A stretch of DNA of 64,000 bases, taken from NCBI GenBank assembly GCA_023429135.1, contig JAEYWD010000068.1, forward strand, positions 1 to 64,000, in the 5' to 3' direction. The stretch comes from Bacteroidota bacterium. GTDB taxonomy: Bacteria; Bacteroidota; Bacteroidia; Bacteroidales; JAAUTT01. This document shows, piece after piece, positions 1 to 8,787 of this stretch (the first letter of the stretch is position 1; each line of letters opens with the position of its first letter). Made by a program: the position numbers and the translations under genes. Under the pieces are notes generated by a model. The model was not told where the DNA came from, ran no database searches, and saw only the letters and a list, made by a program, of their open reading frames with translations.

Positions 1-6
1 GGGACC

Positions 7-233
7 GGCCTTCAGAAAATGGCGTTAAGAAAACAATATTCTGGCCGTCGTGAGGGGATTCGAGCGGTATTGATAGAAAATATTTAGTTTAACAAACAAA
101 CTTTCAGAATGCTATGTTCCTAAAAATTTGACACACAACAGCGGCTTATCCCCGCAGCAGGCCAGAATATTGTTTTTAGCCAATTTTCTGGAAGCCTTGA
201 CCTTTTGGTCCTTTTGTGTCAAGACAAAAGGAC
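7..233. repeat. Intergenic inverted-repeat element with terminal hairpin
   Basis: Bases 7-46 and 160-196 are imperfect inverted copies of each other; the best part is ACAATATTCTGGCC (33-46) against GGCCAGAATATTGT (160-173). About 11 bases after the right arm, GTCCTTTTGT (208-217) and ACAAAAGGAC (224-233) form a perfect 10-bp stem with a 6-base loop. An open frame at 128-328 lies inside the element but has no codon or family support. It looks like a non-coding repeat of the kind scattered in Bacteroidota genomes; the window begins inside or next to it, so its left limit is unknown. Confidence 0.5.
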
Positions 234-413
234 GAAAGATAATTTTAAGGAGGCCTGTCATCACCGCATTATGCCCCATTTTCCTGGGGCCGGGTCTACC
301 AATGACAGATTTGGATAATAAGCTGTAAATGTTGAATAGCTATTGCGACGATGTTGACATGACCTCTTTGCTCAAATGTTTCCCGCGTCGCTGAAATACG
401 TTTTGAATTCTTT

Positions 414-442
414 CCCGGGGTTCCGCTTCGCTTCACCCCGGG
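414..442. repeat. REP-like GC hairpin, copy 1
   Basis: CCCGGGG (414-420) and CCCCGGG (436-442) pair as a 7-bp stem around a loop containing CGCTTCGCTT. A second copy with the same plan and the same CGCTTCGCTT core is at 8624-8652. This is an intergenic palindromic repeat; no gene is associated. Confidence 0.55.
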
Positions 443-507
443 CTACAAATAGACCGCACCTAAAGGCGCTAAAAGCCAGGATATACCTTTCCCCCGGACA
501 ACAGTAA

Positions 508-790
508 AAAAGTAATTGAAGTTTACATCTTCATCGTTAAATAAAACATCAACATTATTGACCAAACCGTCGACATGGTTGTAACTTACGACAAAATAGC
601 CGATAAAACTATCAGTATCGTCGTTCACATCAGCATTACCGACGATAAAACCGTCGACATCTTTGTAACTTACGACAAAATAATCGATCCACCCTTCGAC
701 ATCGTCGTAATTTACCACAACATAGTCGTTCCACCTCTCGACATCGCCGTTCATATCGACGATTTTGTTGTTAAAACCGTCGATATTGAA
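508..790. repeat. Degenerate 21-bp tandem repeat array, 13-14 units
   Basis: Units begin every 21 bases at 508, 529, 550, 571, 592, 613, 634, 655, 676, 697, 718, 739, 760 and 781. Most start with C and many with CGACAT; the unit ends are often ACCGT or TTACGA. A higher order is visible: 571-591 and 655-675 differ at only two bases, giving an 84-bp super-period, and 42-bp pairs are clear from 655 on. Because 21 is a multiple of three, both strands stay open (443-754 on minus, 575-796 on plus) and would encode heptad-like repeats rich in Val, Asp and Tyr. Neither frame has a recognisable start context or family, so I call the DNA repeat and not a gene. Confidence 0.75.
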
Positions 791-857
791 CTATAAATGT
801 TTAGAATCAGAAGTTATAACAAATATAAACCCTGGCTAAATTTCGAAGGATAAGTTC

Positions 858-865
858 TATATTTG
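858..865 (+). promoter_or_regulatory. Bacteroidota -7 box (TATATTTG) before the symporter
   Basis: TATATTTG fits the TAnnTTTG -7 element of Bacteroidota primary sigma promoters and lies 54 bases before the symporter start. No clear TTTG -33 partner is visible. Confidence 0.4.
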
Positions 866-919
866 CCGTATCCGGGTATATTGCCTGGCATGCTTTTTAA
901 CGCTGATTTTCCCTGACAA

Positions 920-2149
920 ATGAACAAAACGAAATTTCCTCTCCACTATCAAATCTTAATTGCCTTAATTCTGGGGTTTATTTTCGGTTACTTTCTGCCA
1001 AATTGGACCGAATATACAAACTGGGCAGGAGTAATCTTTATCCGGATTCTGAACATGATTGTTATTCCCATTATACTATGTTCCATAATTTTAGGAGTTT
1101 CATCCTTGAGCAAGGGCGAAAGTATGGGAAAATTAACCCTGAAAACCATGTTGTTTTATATGGTTACCACAACATTGGCAATTCTTACCGGTTTTTTCCT
1201 TGTATCATTCTTTAAACCGGGAACAGGTGTTCCGCTTAACCTGGGAGAAAACACTCAAAACCTGAACATTGGAACGGATAAAATAGGAGACATCCTTATT
1301 AACATAGTTCCTAAAAACATTTTTGGAGCTCTTGCTGAGGGCCAGCTCCTGCCAATAATTTTCTTCGCTTTTATTTTCGGTTATTTTATGATGAAGGTAA
1401 AAGAGGAACAAACTCAGATCCTTAGGAAATTCTTCGACGCTTTTCTGGAAGTGATCTTGAAAATTACGGTTTTTGTAATCAAGCTTGCTCCCTATGGCGT
1501 ATTTAGTCTTGCTTCGAAAGAAATTGCCCGTCAGGTTTTATTGGGAAATGACGTGAACGAACTACTTGTGAGATTAGGATGGTATGTAGCTATTGTTGTT
1601 GGAGGCATCCTTTTTCATGGCCTGGTTACAATGTCGGCAGTTTTGTATTACATCGGGAAGGTTAATCCTTTCAAGCACCTCAGGAATATGGTAACACCTC
1701 TTATTACAGCCTTTTCCACTTCATCAACCAATGCCACATTACCCATTACCATGAAAGCAGTTGAGGAAAATGATGGCGTTTCAAAGAAAATAGTTGGATT
1801 TACAATACCCTTGGGGGCTACAATAAACATGAACGGAACAGCTCTATACGAATGTGTTGCAGTTTTGTTTATTGCACAGGTTTATGGTATTGAACTTTCA
1901 TTGGGTCAGCAAATTTTGGTTGTTTTCACATCGTTACTTGCGTCCATTGGTGCTGCCGGTATTCCTATGGCCGGAATTGTGATGATGGTAATTATTCTTA
2001 AAGCTGTGGGACTTCCACTGGAAGGAATTGGTTTGATATTACCTGTAGACCGGTTACTCGATATGTTTCGTACCGCACTTAATACCTATGGCGATACTTG
2101 TGCCGCGGTTGTTATTGCCCGAACCGAGGGCGAGGACCTGAAAATATAA
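920..2149 (+). CDS. Dicarboxylate/amino acid:cation symporter (DAACS family)
   Basis: A 409-residue inner-membrane secondary transporter of the sodium:dicarboxylate symporter family (GltP/DctA type), expected to import C4-dicarboxylates or acidic amino acids with Na+ or H+. Eight or so hydrophobic segments are visible. The family signatures are clear: a Ser-rich re-entrant hairpin (AFSTSSTNATLP) near residue 265, the cation/substrate motif NMNGTA (the family usually has NMDGT) near 295, and the C-terminal LPVDRLLDMFRT stretch with the following NTYGD, where the Asp and Arg contact substrate in known members. Length is normal. The gene stands alone, with a repeat array upstream and a bidirectional hairpin downstream. 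Substrate cannot be read from the sequence; the Asn in place of Asp in NMNGT is compatible with several subfamilies. Confidence 0.93.
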   Translation: MNKTKFPLHYQILIALILGFIFGYFLPNWTEYTNWAGVIFIRILNMIVIPIILCSIILGVSSLSKGESMGKLTLKTMLFYMVTTTLAILTGFFLVSFFKPGTGVPLNLGENTQNLNIGTDKIGDILINIVPKNIFGALAEGQLLPIIFFAFIFGYFMMKVKEEQTQILRKFFDAFLEVILKITVFVIKLAPYGVFSLASKEIARQVLLGNDVNELLVRLGWYVAIVVGGILFHGLVTMSAVLYYIGKVNPFKHLRNMVTPLITAFSTSSTNATLPITMKAVEENDGVSKKIVGFTIPLGATINMNGTALYECVAVLFIAQVYGIELSLGQQILVVFTSLLASIGAAGIPMAGIVMMVIILKAVGLPLEGIGLILPVDRLLDMFRTALNTYGDTCAAVVIARTEGEDLKI

Positions 2150-2154
2150 AAAAA

Positions 2155-2174
2155 GCCACGCTTTAAGGCGTGGC
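2155..2174. terminator. Bidirectional intrinsic terminator
   Basis: GCCACGC (2155-2161) and GCGTGGC (2168-2174) form a stem around a short loop between two convergent genes. Read on the minus strand the hairpin is followed by seven T, a strong terminator for the ferredoxin gene; on the plus strand the tail is the weaker GAATTTCTTT. Confidence 0.8.
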
Positions 2175-2198
2175 CGAATTTCTTTAGCTGTGCATTTA

Positions 2199-2366
2199 TT
2201 ATTCAGGGTGAATAGCTTCAACCGGACAAACATCAGCACAAGCACCGCAGTCGGTGCAAATCTCTGGGTTAATTTTGTATCTGTCACCTTCTGAAATTGC
2301 TTCTACAGGACATTCATTAATACAAGTGCCGCATGCAGTGCAATCTTCGTTAATTTTGTGTGCCAT
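2199..2366 (-). CDS. Small 2[4Fe-4S] ferredoxin
   Basis: A 55-residue protein, easily missed by length cut-offs. It starts MAHKINEDCTACGTC and carries two complete CxxCxxCxxxCP clusters: CTACGTCINECP near the N-terminus and CTDCGACADVCP near the C-terminus. This is the classic clostridial-type ferredoxin with two [4Fe-4S] centres, a soluble low-potential electron carrier, expected to serve enzymes such as pyruvate:ferredoxin oxidoreductase. Size and spacing are exactly those of the family. It starts at ATG (complement of 2364-2366) and ends at TAA before a strong terminator. It is monocistronic, convergent with the symporter. Confidence 0.95.
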   Translation of the reverse strand: MAHKINEDCTACGTCINECPVEAISEGDRYKINPEICTDCGACADVCPVEAIHPE

Positions 2367-2502
2367 TTTGAAAAAATTTTAGGTTATAATTTATTCGCAA
2401 AATTATTTCAATTTTTGAATCCTAAAAGGGTTTTTTCGCCTTCAGGCTAATTTGAAAATAGTATAAATAAGCTCAACATGAGCAGAATGTCGTTGTATAT
2501 TA

Positions 2503-3699
2503 TTACCTTTTAGCTTCATACAAAAAAGAAGCTGCCAGCCACGCCATCGTTCCAATTCCAGTTTTAAGCGCCTGTTCATCGATATCAAACTTAGAGGAAT
2601 GCAATGGTGCTGATACTTCTCCTTTTGTATTCACTCCTAACCGGTAAAATGTGCAAGGGTATAACTGGGTGAAGTATGAAAAATCTTCTGCAGTCATTCT
2701 TAAATCCAGATCAATAACATGGTTGTCTCCCAAATATTCTTTGGCAAGCTTAGAGGCTTTAATAGTTGTCTCTTCATCGTTTATTAAAACAGGATATCCT
2801 TTTTCGATTCTGAAATCGACCTCACAACCCATCCCCTCCATTAAACCTTTGGCCAGGGTAGTCATTTTTTCATGAGCTTTCATACGCCAGGGTTCGTTCA
2901 TGGTGCGAAAAGTTCCTTCCATATATACTTCACCGGGAATAACATTTGTAGCTCCGTTGGCAATTACTTTTCCGATGGATAAAACCGAAGGAACGGAAGC
3001 CTCGGCAAATCGGCTTACCACCTGTTGCAAAGCAACAATAAGATGTGCAGAAGCCAGAACTGTATCGTTTATCTGGTGAGGAATGGCTCCATGGCCGCCT
3101 TTTCCTTTTACGGTTATAAATAACTCATCGCAGGAGGCCATATACATTCCGGGTCTGAAACCAACAAAACCGGCATCGAGGTTAGGCAGCACATGCTGGG
3201 CAATTACCATGTCCGGCTTTCTGTCGTTAAAAATACCCTCTTCGAGCATTAATCGGGCTCCTCCTGGTAATTTCTCTTCTCCGGGCTGGAAAATTAACAT
3301 TACCGTACCTTCAATTTCAGTTTCAAGCTCTTTAAGAATCCGTGCCGCTCCCAGCAACGAGGCAGTATGTACATCATGACCGCACGCATGCATTACTCCT
3401 TCGTTTACCGATTTATATGGGAAATCATTATCTTCTTTTATAGGTAATGCATCCATATCAGCCCGTAAGGCAATGAGTTTTTTATCGGGGTTTTTACCTT
3501 TTATAAAAGCAACAATTCCAGTAGAAACAACATTGTTCTTATACTGAATATTCCACTCATCTAACTTATTACAAACATATTTCGATGTTTCGTATTCCTG
3601 AAATGATAGCTCGGGATTTTGGTGTATATGTCGGCGAATTTCAATAGTTTCCTGAAAGAATTTTTCGGCTAGTTTCTCAATTTTCTCTTTAAAATCCAT
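2503..3699 (-). CDS. M20 family amidohydrolase (N-acyl-amino-acid hydrolase type)
   Basis: A 398-residue cytosolic metallo-aminoacylase of peptidase family M20, in the hippurate/N-acetyl-amino-acid amidohydrolase branch. It shows the metal-binding ADMDALPI segment and the MHACGHDVHTA motif (about residues 80-115), the catalytic Glu pair in FQPGEEKLPGG, a lid-domain glycine-rich section (GKGGHGAIP), and the C-terminal ligand HSSKFDID. No signal peptide. It would release an amino acid and a carboxylate from an N-acyl amino acid. It stands alone after the ferredoxin and its acyl specificity cannot be deduced. Confidence 0.92.
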   Translation of the reverse strand: MDFKEKIEKLAEKFFQETIEIRRHIHQNPELSFQEYETSKYVCNKLDEWNIQYKNNVVSTGIVAFIKGKNPDKKLIALRADMDALPIKEDNDFPYKSVNEGVMHACGHDVHTASLLGAARILKELETEIEGTVMLIFQPGEEKLPGGARLMLEEGIFNDRKPDMVIAQHVLPNLDAGFVGFRPGMYMASCDELFITVKGKGGHGAIPHQINDTVLASAHLIVALQQVVSRFAEASVPSVLSIGKVIANGATNVIPGEVYMEGTFRTMNEPWRMKAHEKMTTLAKGLMEGMGCEVDFRIEKGYPVLINDEETTIKASKLAKEYLGDNHVIDLDLRMTAEDFSYFTQLYPCTFYRLGVNTKGEVSAPLHSSKFDIDEQALKTGIGTMAWLAASFLYEAKR

Positions 3700-3831
3700 A
3701 AGAATAATTTAGTTTCGGCTTCAAAAATAAGCCAATTAAACCAAATTCATGTTAAAAATGAAAATGATTTGGTAAGCGGTTTAACAGAAAACCATCAAAC
3801 AGTGGTGTTAACCAATTATAACCAGCAAAGG

Positions 3832-6800
3832 CTAAAAGTCGGTACTTAAGGAGAAGTAGAAAATCCGTGGTAAAATCACATTCTTTTCAACGCCATAAGC
3901 CCAGTCGAAACGCATAAAATAACCGAGAACCTGCGCTCGCAAACCGTAGCCAAAGCCATAAACAATGGGACTGCGGTTACTGTCAACATAAATAGTTATT
4001 GGATTTTGTTTTACAATGTCGTATTCATAAGCATTGCCTCCCGAGAATGGTGTCCAGCCGGTCCATGCACTACCCACATCGAAGAAACCAACTGCCTGCA
4101 AACTACTCCAGAAATTAGAACTGGCAGGATAACGCGAAAAATACTTAATAAATGGCCAGCGTATTTCACTGTTGATAACTGCAAAATTATTCCCGTTACG
4201 GATATTCTGGGTAAAACCACGCATGTTGGTCGCTACAGTTTGATATGCATATTTTGCCTGATCGTCAATTCGTATGGAATTATCGAATGTTTTAACTTTC
4301 GACGAAAGATTAATCCAGTTATCAACACTACCCAGATAATAAATTAAGCGGCTGCCTCCGAAAGATGAAGACGCAGCAAAACGGTTAGCCCAAATTAAAT
4401 TCCGGTGAAGAACCAGATAATGTCTGAAATCTGCTCCCAACACAAACAAATCGGATTTGCTTCGATTAACCTGTTTGTATGCTTCACCGAATACTTTCCA
4501 GCGTGTACCGCTATAAAGGTTGATACCAAGAGTGCGGGTGTTGTCGAAAACAAGCTCTAGTTTAAGGCCAGCCCAGGCATTGTTAAAGTTGTCAGCATTC
4601 AGTGCCGCTGGTTCTGTTGCCAGAAATGTATTACGGTCGTGACGGAATGAACCAGTTCCCCTGGCACTTAAAACCTGCGAAAAAGGATATTTCAGTACAT
4701 AATAAACTTCCTGGGTTGTGGTCTTAATCAGATACCTGCCATCGGGGGTAACACTCTGGAACGACTGGCGATGATAAACATACTCCTTGTCCCAGCGCTT
4801 TTTAAGGTTCTCAATACTTAAAAGATACTCGTTACTTTCAAAATCGAATGACAACCTTATTCCACCAACTATTTTATAATCTTCGAACAAATCGTTGGTG
4901 CCAAGTTTTATTAACCCGTTAAATCCGGGATTGTAATACACCTGCGACCCGTTGAATGCCTGATAAGAGGCGTTCAGGAAGTTAAAATCGGCCTGACTCA
5001 CAAGGTAGTTAATATAGAATGCCGTTTGGTAAATACGTTGTTTCTGTTCCTGCCTCTGCGGCACCGAATCGGGAGTTACAGGCCGGTTCACTGTTGCCGC
5101 TGGTGAAACTGTTCCTAACTTTAGCTTTTCAATTTCAAATATGTAATTATCAATATCAATCTCGCTATTGGCTATAATCCTAGTAGTATCTGCGGTGGCA
5201 GGAGTCATCTTCCTTACATCGGGAGGCCGAACTGTAACCGGCATATTTTTTACCGCCCTTAAACTATCCCTTCGCTGATACTTACTATTCAACTCTTTTC
5301 TGTATTCTGTATCGGCAAGTTTGGAAGGAAGGCTTCCGAAAGGCTTTAATTTTTCCATAAACATGTACAACTTCCCTTTTTTAAGGCGGATGTTACCGGC
5401 ATCGGAAGTTTGGGGGACTACATCGTGCTCAATAAAGTTGTCGTTATTATTGGTGACAGGATAGGATTTTGAAAAGAATCGATAATGAATAGTAGTATCA
5501 ATATAAGCTATAACACTATCGTAATCGGCAATGTATCGGTTAAAAATACCATTTGCATCGCTCAGGTACGCATACCTGTTTTTAGTTAATTCAACAGGGT
5601 AGGTATGATTGGCAAATTTATTCTCGGTGACACGGGATAGGACATCGGACCCGGATGCATAATTATACACAAATATTGCATAAGCTGGCGATAATTCTTT
5701 AACTTCAGGAGTTGCAGAGCTTAGCGAATCGCTAACCCGGTTGGAACTGAAAACAATTTTTGTTGAATTGTCGGCAAACTTAGGATAGAGATCATCTGCC
5801 AGATCGTTGGTAATTTGTTCGTTGGTAGACGAAGCTAATGTATGTACATAAATATCTGTTCTACCTTCTTTTACAGCCGAAAAAACAAGTTTTGCTCCGT
5901 CGTCGGAAAATGAGAAACTGAGTATCTTATCGAAGTATAGCAAATTTCTCTGCACTAACTCCTTGGTTTCGATATTGTAAAAAGACAATTTTAAGAACCC
6001 TTTTTCCTCCGAAATAAAAGTTAGTATTTTCCCTCCCGGATGCCATGCAATGGCAGGTTGAGAATAATCAGGTATCTGATCGAGCTTATGTTCGCGCTTA
6101 TATATTTTTTTTATTTTTTTAGTCGACTTATTAAACAGCCACAACTTATACTGACCCATTTCGTTGGTTACAAAAGCAATATGCGTTCCATCGGGACTGG
6201 ATTTCATTTTCTGATAAACACGTTTTTTCTTAGGCTTGGCAATAATAGGGGTTTCATCCTCTGTAGAATCTGTATTACCGTTCTGATATAGGCTCATATA
6301 ATAGCCAAGCCATTCATCGGACAATTGTTTAATTGAAGAACCCAGTACATATAAAAAACCACTTTTCGCGCTTTTATTAATACGGGTTATATAAACAATG
6401 TTTGGAATAAGGTTTGCTCCGTAGTTTTTTTCAATGTATCGCCAGAAGGAATGGCCGGCATACATGGCATCGTCGCCCTGTAACTTATTAAAGGCTTCAT
6501 ACTTACCCGATAAAACTCCATCTTTCACCCTGTTTTCAATTTCAACACTCCAGTCCTCCGAAATATAGGATATCAGTCCCCGGATATACCATACAGGAAG
6601 GTTAATTACGGCCTGGTTGGTAAGGTTTTGCCCAAACTCGGAACCATAAAGCATTTCATTCAATATTACTTCCGCTATCCCGGCGCTGATTTGTTTTCGG
6701 TAACTGCGCCTGTCGCCTTCATAATAAAGGAATACTTTATTCTTTACAATTTTGGTAATACCTCCGGTATTATAATCTTCGCTTCCTGTTACCAAACCGA

Positions 6801-7113
6801 TGTTACTCTGACGAAAGTCAGAGAGTTTATTGTATACCAGAAAAATAATTCGCTTTTCGAGCGTGTAATCCAGTAATTTCTCAATGCGTTCTATTTCCTG
6901 ATTGGCTACCCATTCGGTGTACAAAGCAAGATCACGTCCATGTTCATTGAAATAAGTATCGAACTTAGGATATCTGAAATATTGCCAGTAAAAGCTATTA
7001 TACTGTACCCGGTTTTTACCGAATGTCATCTGAAGGCCATTGTAAAACTGGCCCTTTGCTAATGCTATCTGAAGCAATAATATTGAAATGAAAAGCAGTT
7101 TCTTAAAGTTCAT
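3832..7113 (-). CDS. TolB-like propeller / outer-membrane barrel protein with degenerate peptidase-like N-domain
   Basis: A 1093-residue exported protein with signal peptide (cleavage near ALAKG-QF). Three parts are visible. Residues about 25-280 resemble the peptidase-MA-like domain found fused to propellers in Bacteroidota, but where a zinc HExxH would be expected the sequence reads KQISAGIAEVI, so it is probably not a protease. Residues about 300-560 hold PD40/TolB-type beta-propeller repeats (SSPDGTHIAFVTN, FSDDGAKLVFSA, FADNSTKIVFSS). Residues about 680-1093 are rich in alternating aromatic strands and end FYFSLSTDF, a typical outer-membrane barrel terminus. It is often annotated as translocation protein TolB, but it is far larger than TolB and no tol genes are nearby. 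Role unknown; assembly or surface scaffolding is a guess. Confidence 0.75.
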   Translation of the reverse strand: MNFKKLLFISILLLQIALAKGQFYNGLQMTFGKNRVQYNSFYWQYFRYPKFDTYFNEHGRDLALYTEWVANQEIERIEKLLDYTLEKRIIFLVYNKLSDFRQSNIGLVTGSEDYNTGGITKIVKNKVFLYYEGDRRSYRKQISAGIAEVILNEMLYGSEFGQNLTNQAVINLPVWYIRGLISYISEDWSVEIENRVKDGVLSGKYEAFNKLQGDDAMYAGHSFWRYIEKNYGANLIPNIVYITRINKSAKSGFLYVLGSSIKQLSDEWLGYYMSLYQNGNTDSTEDETPIIAKPKKKRVYQKMKSSPDGTHIAFVTNEMGQYKLWLFNKSTKKIKKIYKREHKLDQIPDYSQPAIAWHPGGKILTFISEEKGFLKLSFYNIETKELVQRNLLYFDKILSFSFSDDGAKLVFSAVKEGRTDIYVHTLASSTNEQITNDLADDLYPKFADNSTKIVFSSNRVSDSLSSATPEVKELSPAYAIFVYNYASGSDVLSRVTENKFANHTYPVELTKNRYAYLSDANGIFNRYIADYDSVIAYIDTTIHYRFFSKSYPVTNNNDNFIEHDVVPQTSDAGNIRLKKGKLYMFMEKLKPFGSLPSKLADTEYRKELNSKYQRRDSLRAVKNMPVTVRPPDVRKMTPATADTTRIIANSEIDIDNYIFEIEKLKLGTVSPAATVNRPVTPDSVPQRQEQKQRIYQTAFYINYLVSQADFNFLNASYQAFNGSQVYYNPGFNGLIKLGTNDLFEDYKIVGGIRLSFDFESNEYLLSIENLKKRWDKEYVYHRQSFQSVTPDGRYLIKTTTQEVYYVLKYPFSQVLSARGTGSFRHDRNTFLATEPAALNADNFNNAWAGLKLELVFDNTRTLGINLYSGTRWKVFGEAYKQVNRSKSDLFVLGADFRHYLVLHRNLIWANRFAASSSFGGSRLIYYLGSVDNWINLSSKVKTFDNSIRIDDQAKYAYQTVATNMRGFTQNIRNGNNFAVINSEIRWPFIKYFSRYPASSNFWSSLQAVGFFDVGSAWTGWTPFSGGNAYEYDIVKQNPITIYVDSNRSPIVYGFGYGLRAQVLGYFMRFDWAYGVEKNVILPRIFYFSLSTDF

Positions 7114-7335
7114 TGCAGCATCAAAACATAAATCGGTTAAAGGTAGATAAATATATAAAACTAATGATATACGAAAACAGGAAAACCCTATGTTTTGTTA
7201 AAAAAGTTTATGCTATTTAATTGAAGGAAATGCCAGGGATAAAAAAATGAAAGATTGAAGGAATGAAAATACTTGAAATGCTCAACTCAGACCAAAACAA
7301 AATGAAGAATTATCTGATTTTTTCTTCAATGTTGA

Positions 7336-7343
7336 TACTTTTG
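7336..7343 (+). promoter_or_regulatory. -7 box (TACTTTTG) before the DUF1573 gene
   Basis: TACTTTTG matches TAnnTTTG and is 40 bases before the ATG. A -33 partner is not obvious. Confidence 0.4.
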
Positions 7344-7383
7344 TACAAATACCAGTAAACTATAATTAATTTCTGAAGTAAAC

Positions 7384-8460
7384 ATGAAAGCATTCATTTT
7401 GATCTTCTTATCTGTTTTGATAAATTTTTCGGCCAATTGCCAGCAAAAAGGAGCAAATATTTCTTTCGATACTGAATCGTACAATTTTGGGAAGATAGAA
7501 GAAGTTAAAGGAACCGTAACGTATGTCTACAATTTCACAAATACAGGCAGCGAGCCCCTGATATTACAAAACGTTCAGCCATCGTGCGGATGTACAACTC
7601 CTGAATGGAGCAAAAAACCTGTTGTGCCCGGGGGGAAGGGTTTTATTAAAGCAACCTTCAATCCGGCAGGCCGTCCGGGTCCTTTCGCCAAAAGTATCAG
7701 CGTGGTTAGTAATGCAGTAAACAGTCCTGTAGTTTTAAAATTCTCGGGAGAGGTTATTGGCAAGGCTCCCAGCATTGAAGAAAAATTCTCTTTTTCAATT
7801 GATAATCTACGGTTAGTTTCTACCTATCTTGCATTTGGGAAAATATCTCCGGCAAAAATCGCTTCAAAAACAATCGAGGTATTGAATGGTGGCTCTGCCC
7901 CGATTAATCTTTCTTTTCCATCGGTAGCACCCCACCTCGAAATTCTTGTCAGCCCCTCAACCATAAAACCCGGACAAAAAGCCTCCATCACGATTAATTA
8001 CAATGCCCAAAAGAAAAACGACTGGGGTTTTGTTTCCGATGAGATTTTTTTTGCGATGAACGGTAAAAAAGATGCTAAATATAAGTTCAACCTTTCGGCT
8101 AATATAGAGGACGATTATTCGCAGGCTACTCCGCAGCAAATTGCCAATGCCCCGAGGATGACACCCGACAAAACCGTTATAGATGTTGGCAGGCTTAAAG
8201 CCGGAGCACAGGTAGAACTTGTTTACCGATTTAAAAATATGGGTAAAACTAATCTCGACATTCATAAAATACTGCCCTCATGCGGTTGTACCAATGTGAA
8301 GGCAAGCGAAAAAATTATTAAACCGGGAGGAACAGGCGAAATCCGGGGTGTTTTTAACTCCACAGGCCAAAAAGGCTCGGTGAACAAAACCATTTCGGTA
8401 ATAACAAACGATCCTCAAAACCTTAATCTTGTTCTTTGGATAAAAGGAAATGTGGATTGA
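7384..8460 (+). CDS. DUF1573 repeat protein, secreted
   Basis: A 358-residue exported protein with an N-terminal signal peptide ending near SANC-QQ. It contains two well-kept DUF1573 (immunoglobulin-like) domains, at about residues 30-125 and 255-357, each with the hallmark PSCGC motif (PSCGCTTPEW and PSCGCTNVKA) and a PGG turn, plus a more diverged beta-sandwich between them. DUF1573 proteins are abundant in Bacteroidota and sit in the periplasm or on the surface; no enzymatic role is established. The two CGC pairs could form disulfides or bind metal. Followed by a repeat-rich gap and then meaB; a functional link is not evident. Confidence 0.88.
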   Translation: MKAFILIFLSVLINFSANCQQKGANISFDTESYNFGKIEEVKGTVTYVYNFTNTGSEPLILQNVQPSCGCTTPEWSKKPVVPGGKGFIKATFNPAGRPGPFAKSISVVSNAVNSPVVLKFSGEVIGKAPSIEEKFSFSIDNLRLVSTYLAFGKISPAKIASKTIEVLNGGSAPINLSFPSVAPHLEILVSPSTIKPGQKASITINYNAQKKNDWGFVSDEIFFAMNGKKDAKYKFNLSANIEDDYSQATPQQIANAPRMTPDKTVIDVGRLKAGAQVELVYRFKNMGKTNLDIHKILPSCGCTNVKASEKIIKPGGTGEIRGVFNSTGQKGSVNKTISVITNDPQNLNLVLWIKGNVD

Positions 8461-8466
8461 GGAACG

Positions 8467-8513
8467 GTCGATGGTCAATGCTAAAGAGTCGATAGTCGAT
8501 AGTCAATAGTGGC
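8467..8513. repeat. Degenerate GTCGATAGTC repeat, copy 1
   Basis: Several near-copies of GTCGATAGTC/GTCAATAGT run in tandem just after the DUF1573 stop. The reverse complement of the same pattern is found at 16076-16111. The gap 8461-8809 holds this repeat, the hairpin at 8624-8652 and a short direct repeat (8750-8774); no gene is visible in it. Confidence 0.5.
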
Positions 8514-8623
8514 TATATTGTATATTATTGTTGATATTAATAGAATCACAATTGCGGCGATGTTAAACATAAAGCCCTTTTTAACATGTTTGCACGCCGC
8601 CAAAAATAATCCTATTTGATTAA

Positions 8624-8652
8624 CCCAGGACGCCGCTTCGCTTTGCCCTGGG
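8624..8652. repeat. REP-like GC hairpin, copy 2
   Basis: CCCAGG (8624-8629) and CCTGGG (8647-8652) pair around a loop containing CGCTTCGCTT, the same core as the hairpin at 414-442. Compensated changes in the stem (CCCGGG versus CCCAGG/CCTGGG) show that the fold, not only the sequence, is kept. Confidence 0.55.
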
Positions 8653-8749
8653 CTGTATTATCCAAGGCCTTCAGCCTTAAAAAACATAAAATCAAATCTA
8701 CATTTCTGTGCAACATAGCCTCAAAAGTCCATAGCTCACATAACCCCAC

Positions 8750-8774
8750 AACCCGAAACTCGTAACCCGAAACT
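8750..8774. repeat. AACCCGAAACT direct repeat
   Basis: AACCCGAAACT occurs at 8750 and again at 8764, a 14-base period. Related GGTTACGTGAT...CGGGT strings follow other genes at 16009-16023 and 60353-60375, so this appears to be a low-complexity intergenic repeat family. Confidence 0.4.
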
Positions 8775-8787
8775 CACGAATAATTCC

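Noticed and set aside
128..328. Small gene on the plus strand
   Set aside because: It lies in an inverted-repeat element, has no start context, and the peptide resembles nothing.
443..754. Repeat-protein gene on the minus strand
   Set aside because: The frame is open only because the 21-bp DNA repeat is a multiple of three; no signal peptide, promoter or family.
508..790. CRISPR array
   Set aside because: The 21-bp units follow each other without spacers and no cas genes are near.
3832..7113. True TolB of the Tol-Pal system
   Set aside because: Length, the C-terminal barrel and absence of tolA/Q/R/pal neighbours argue against it.
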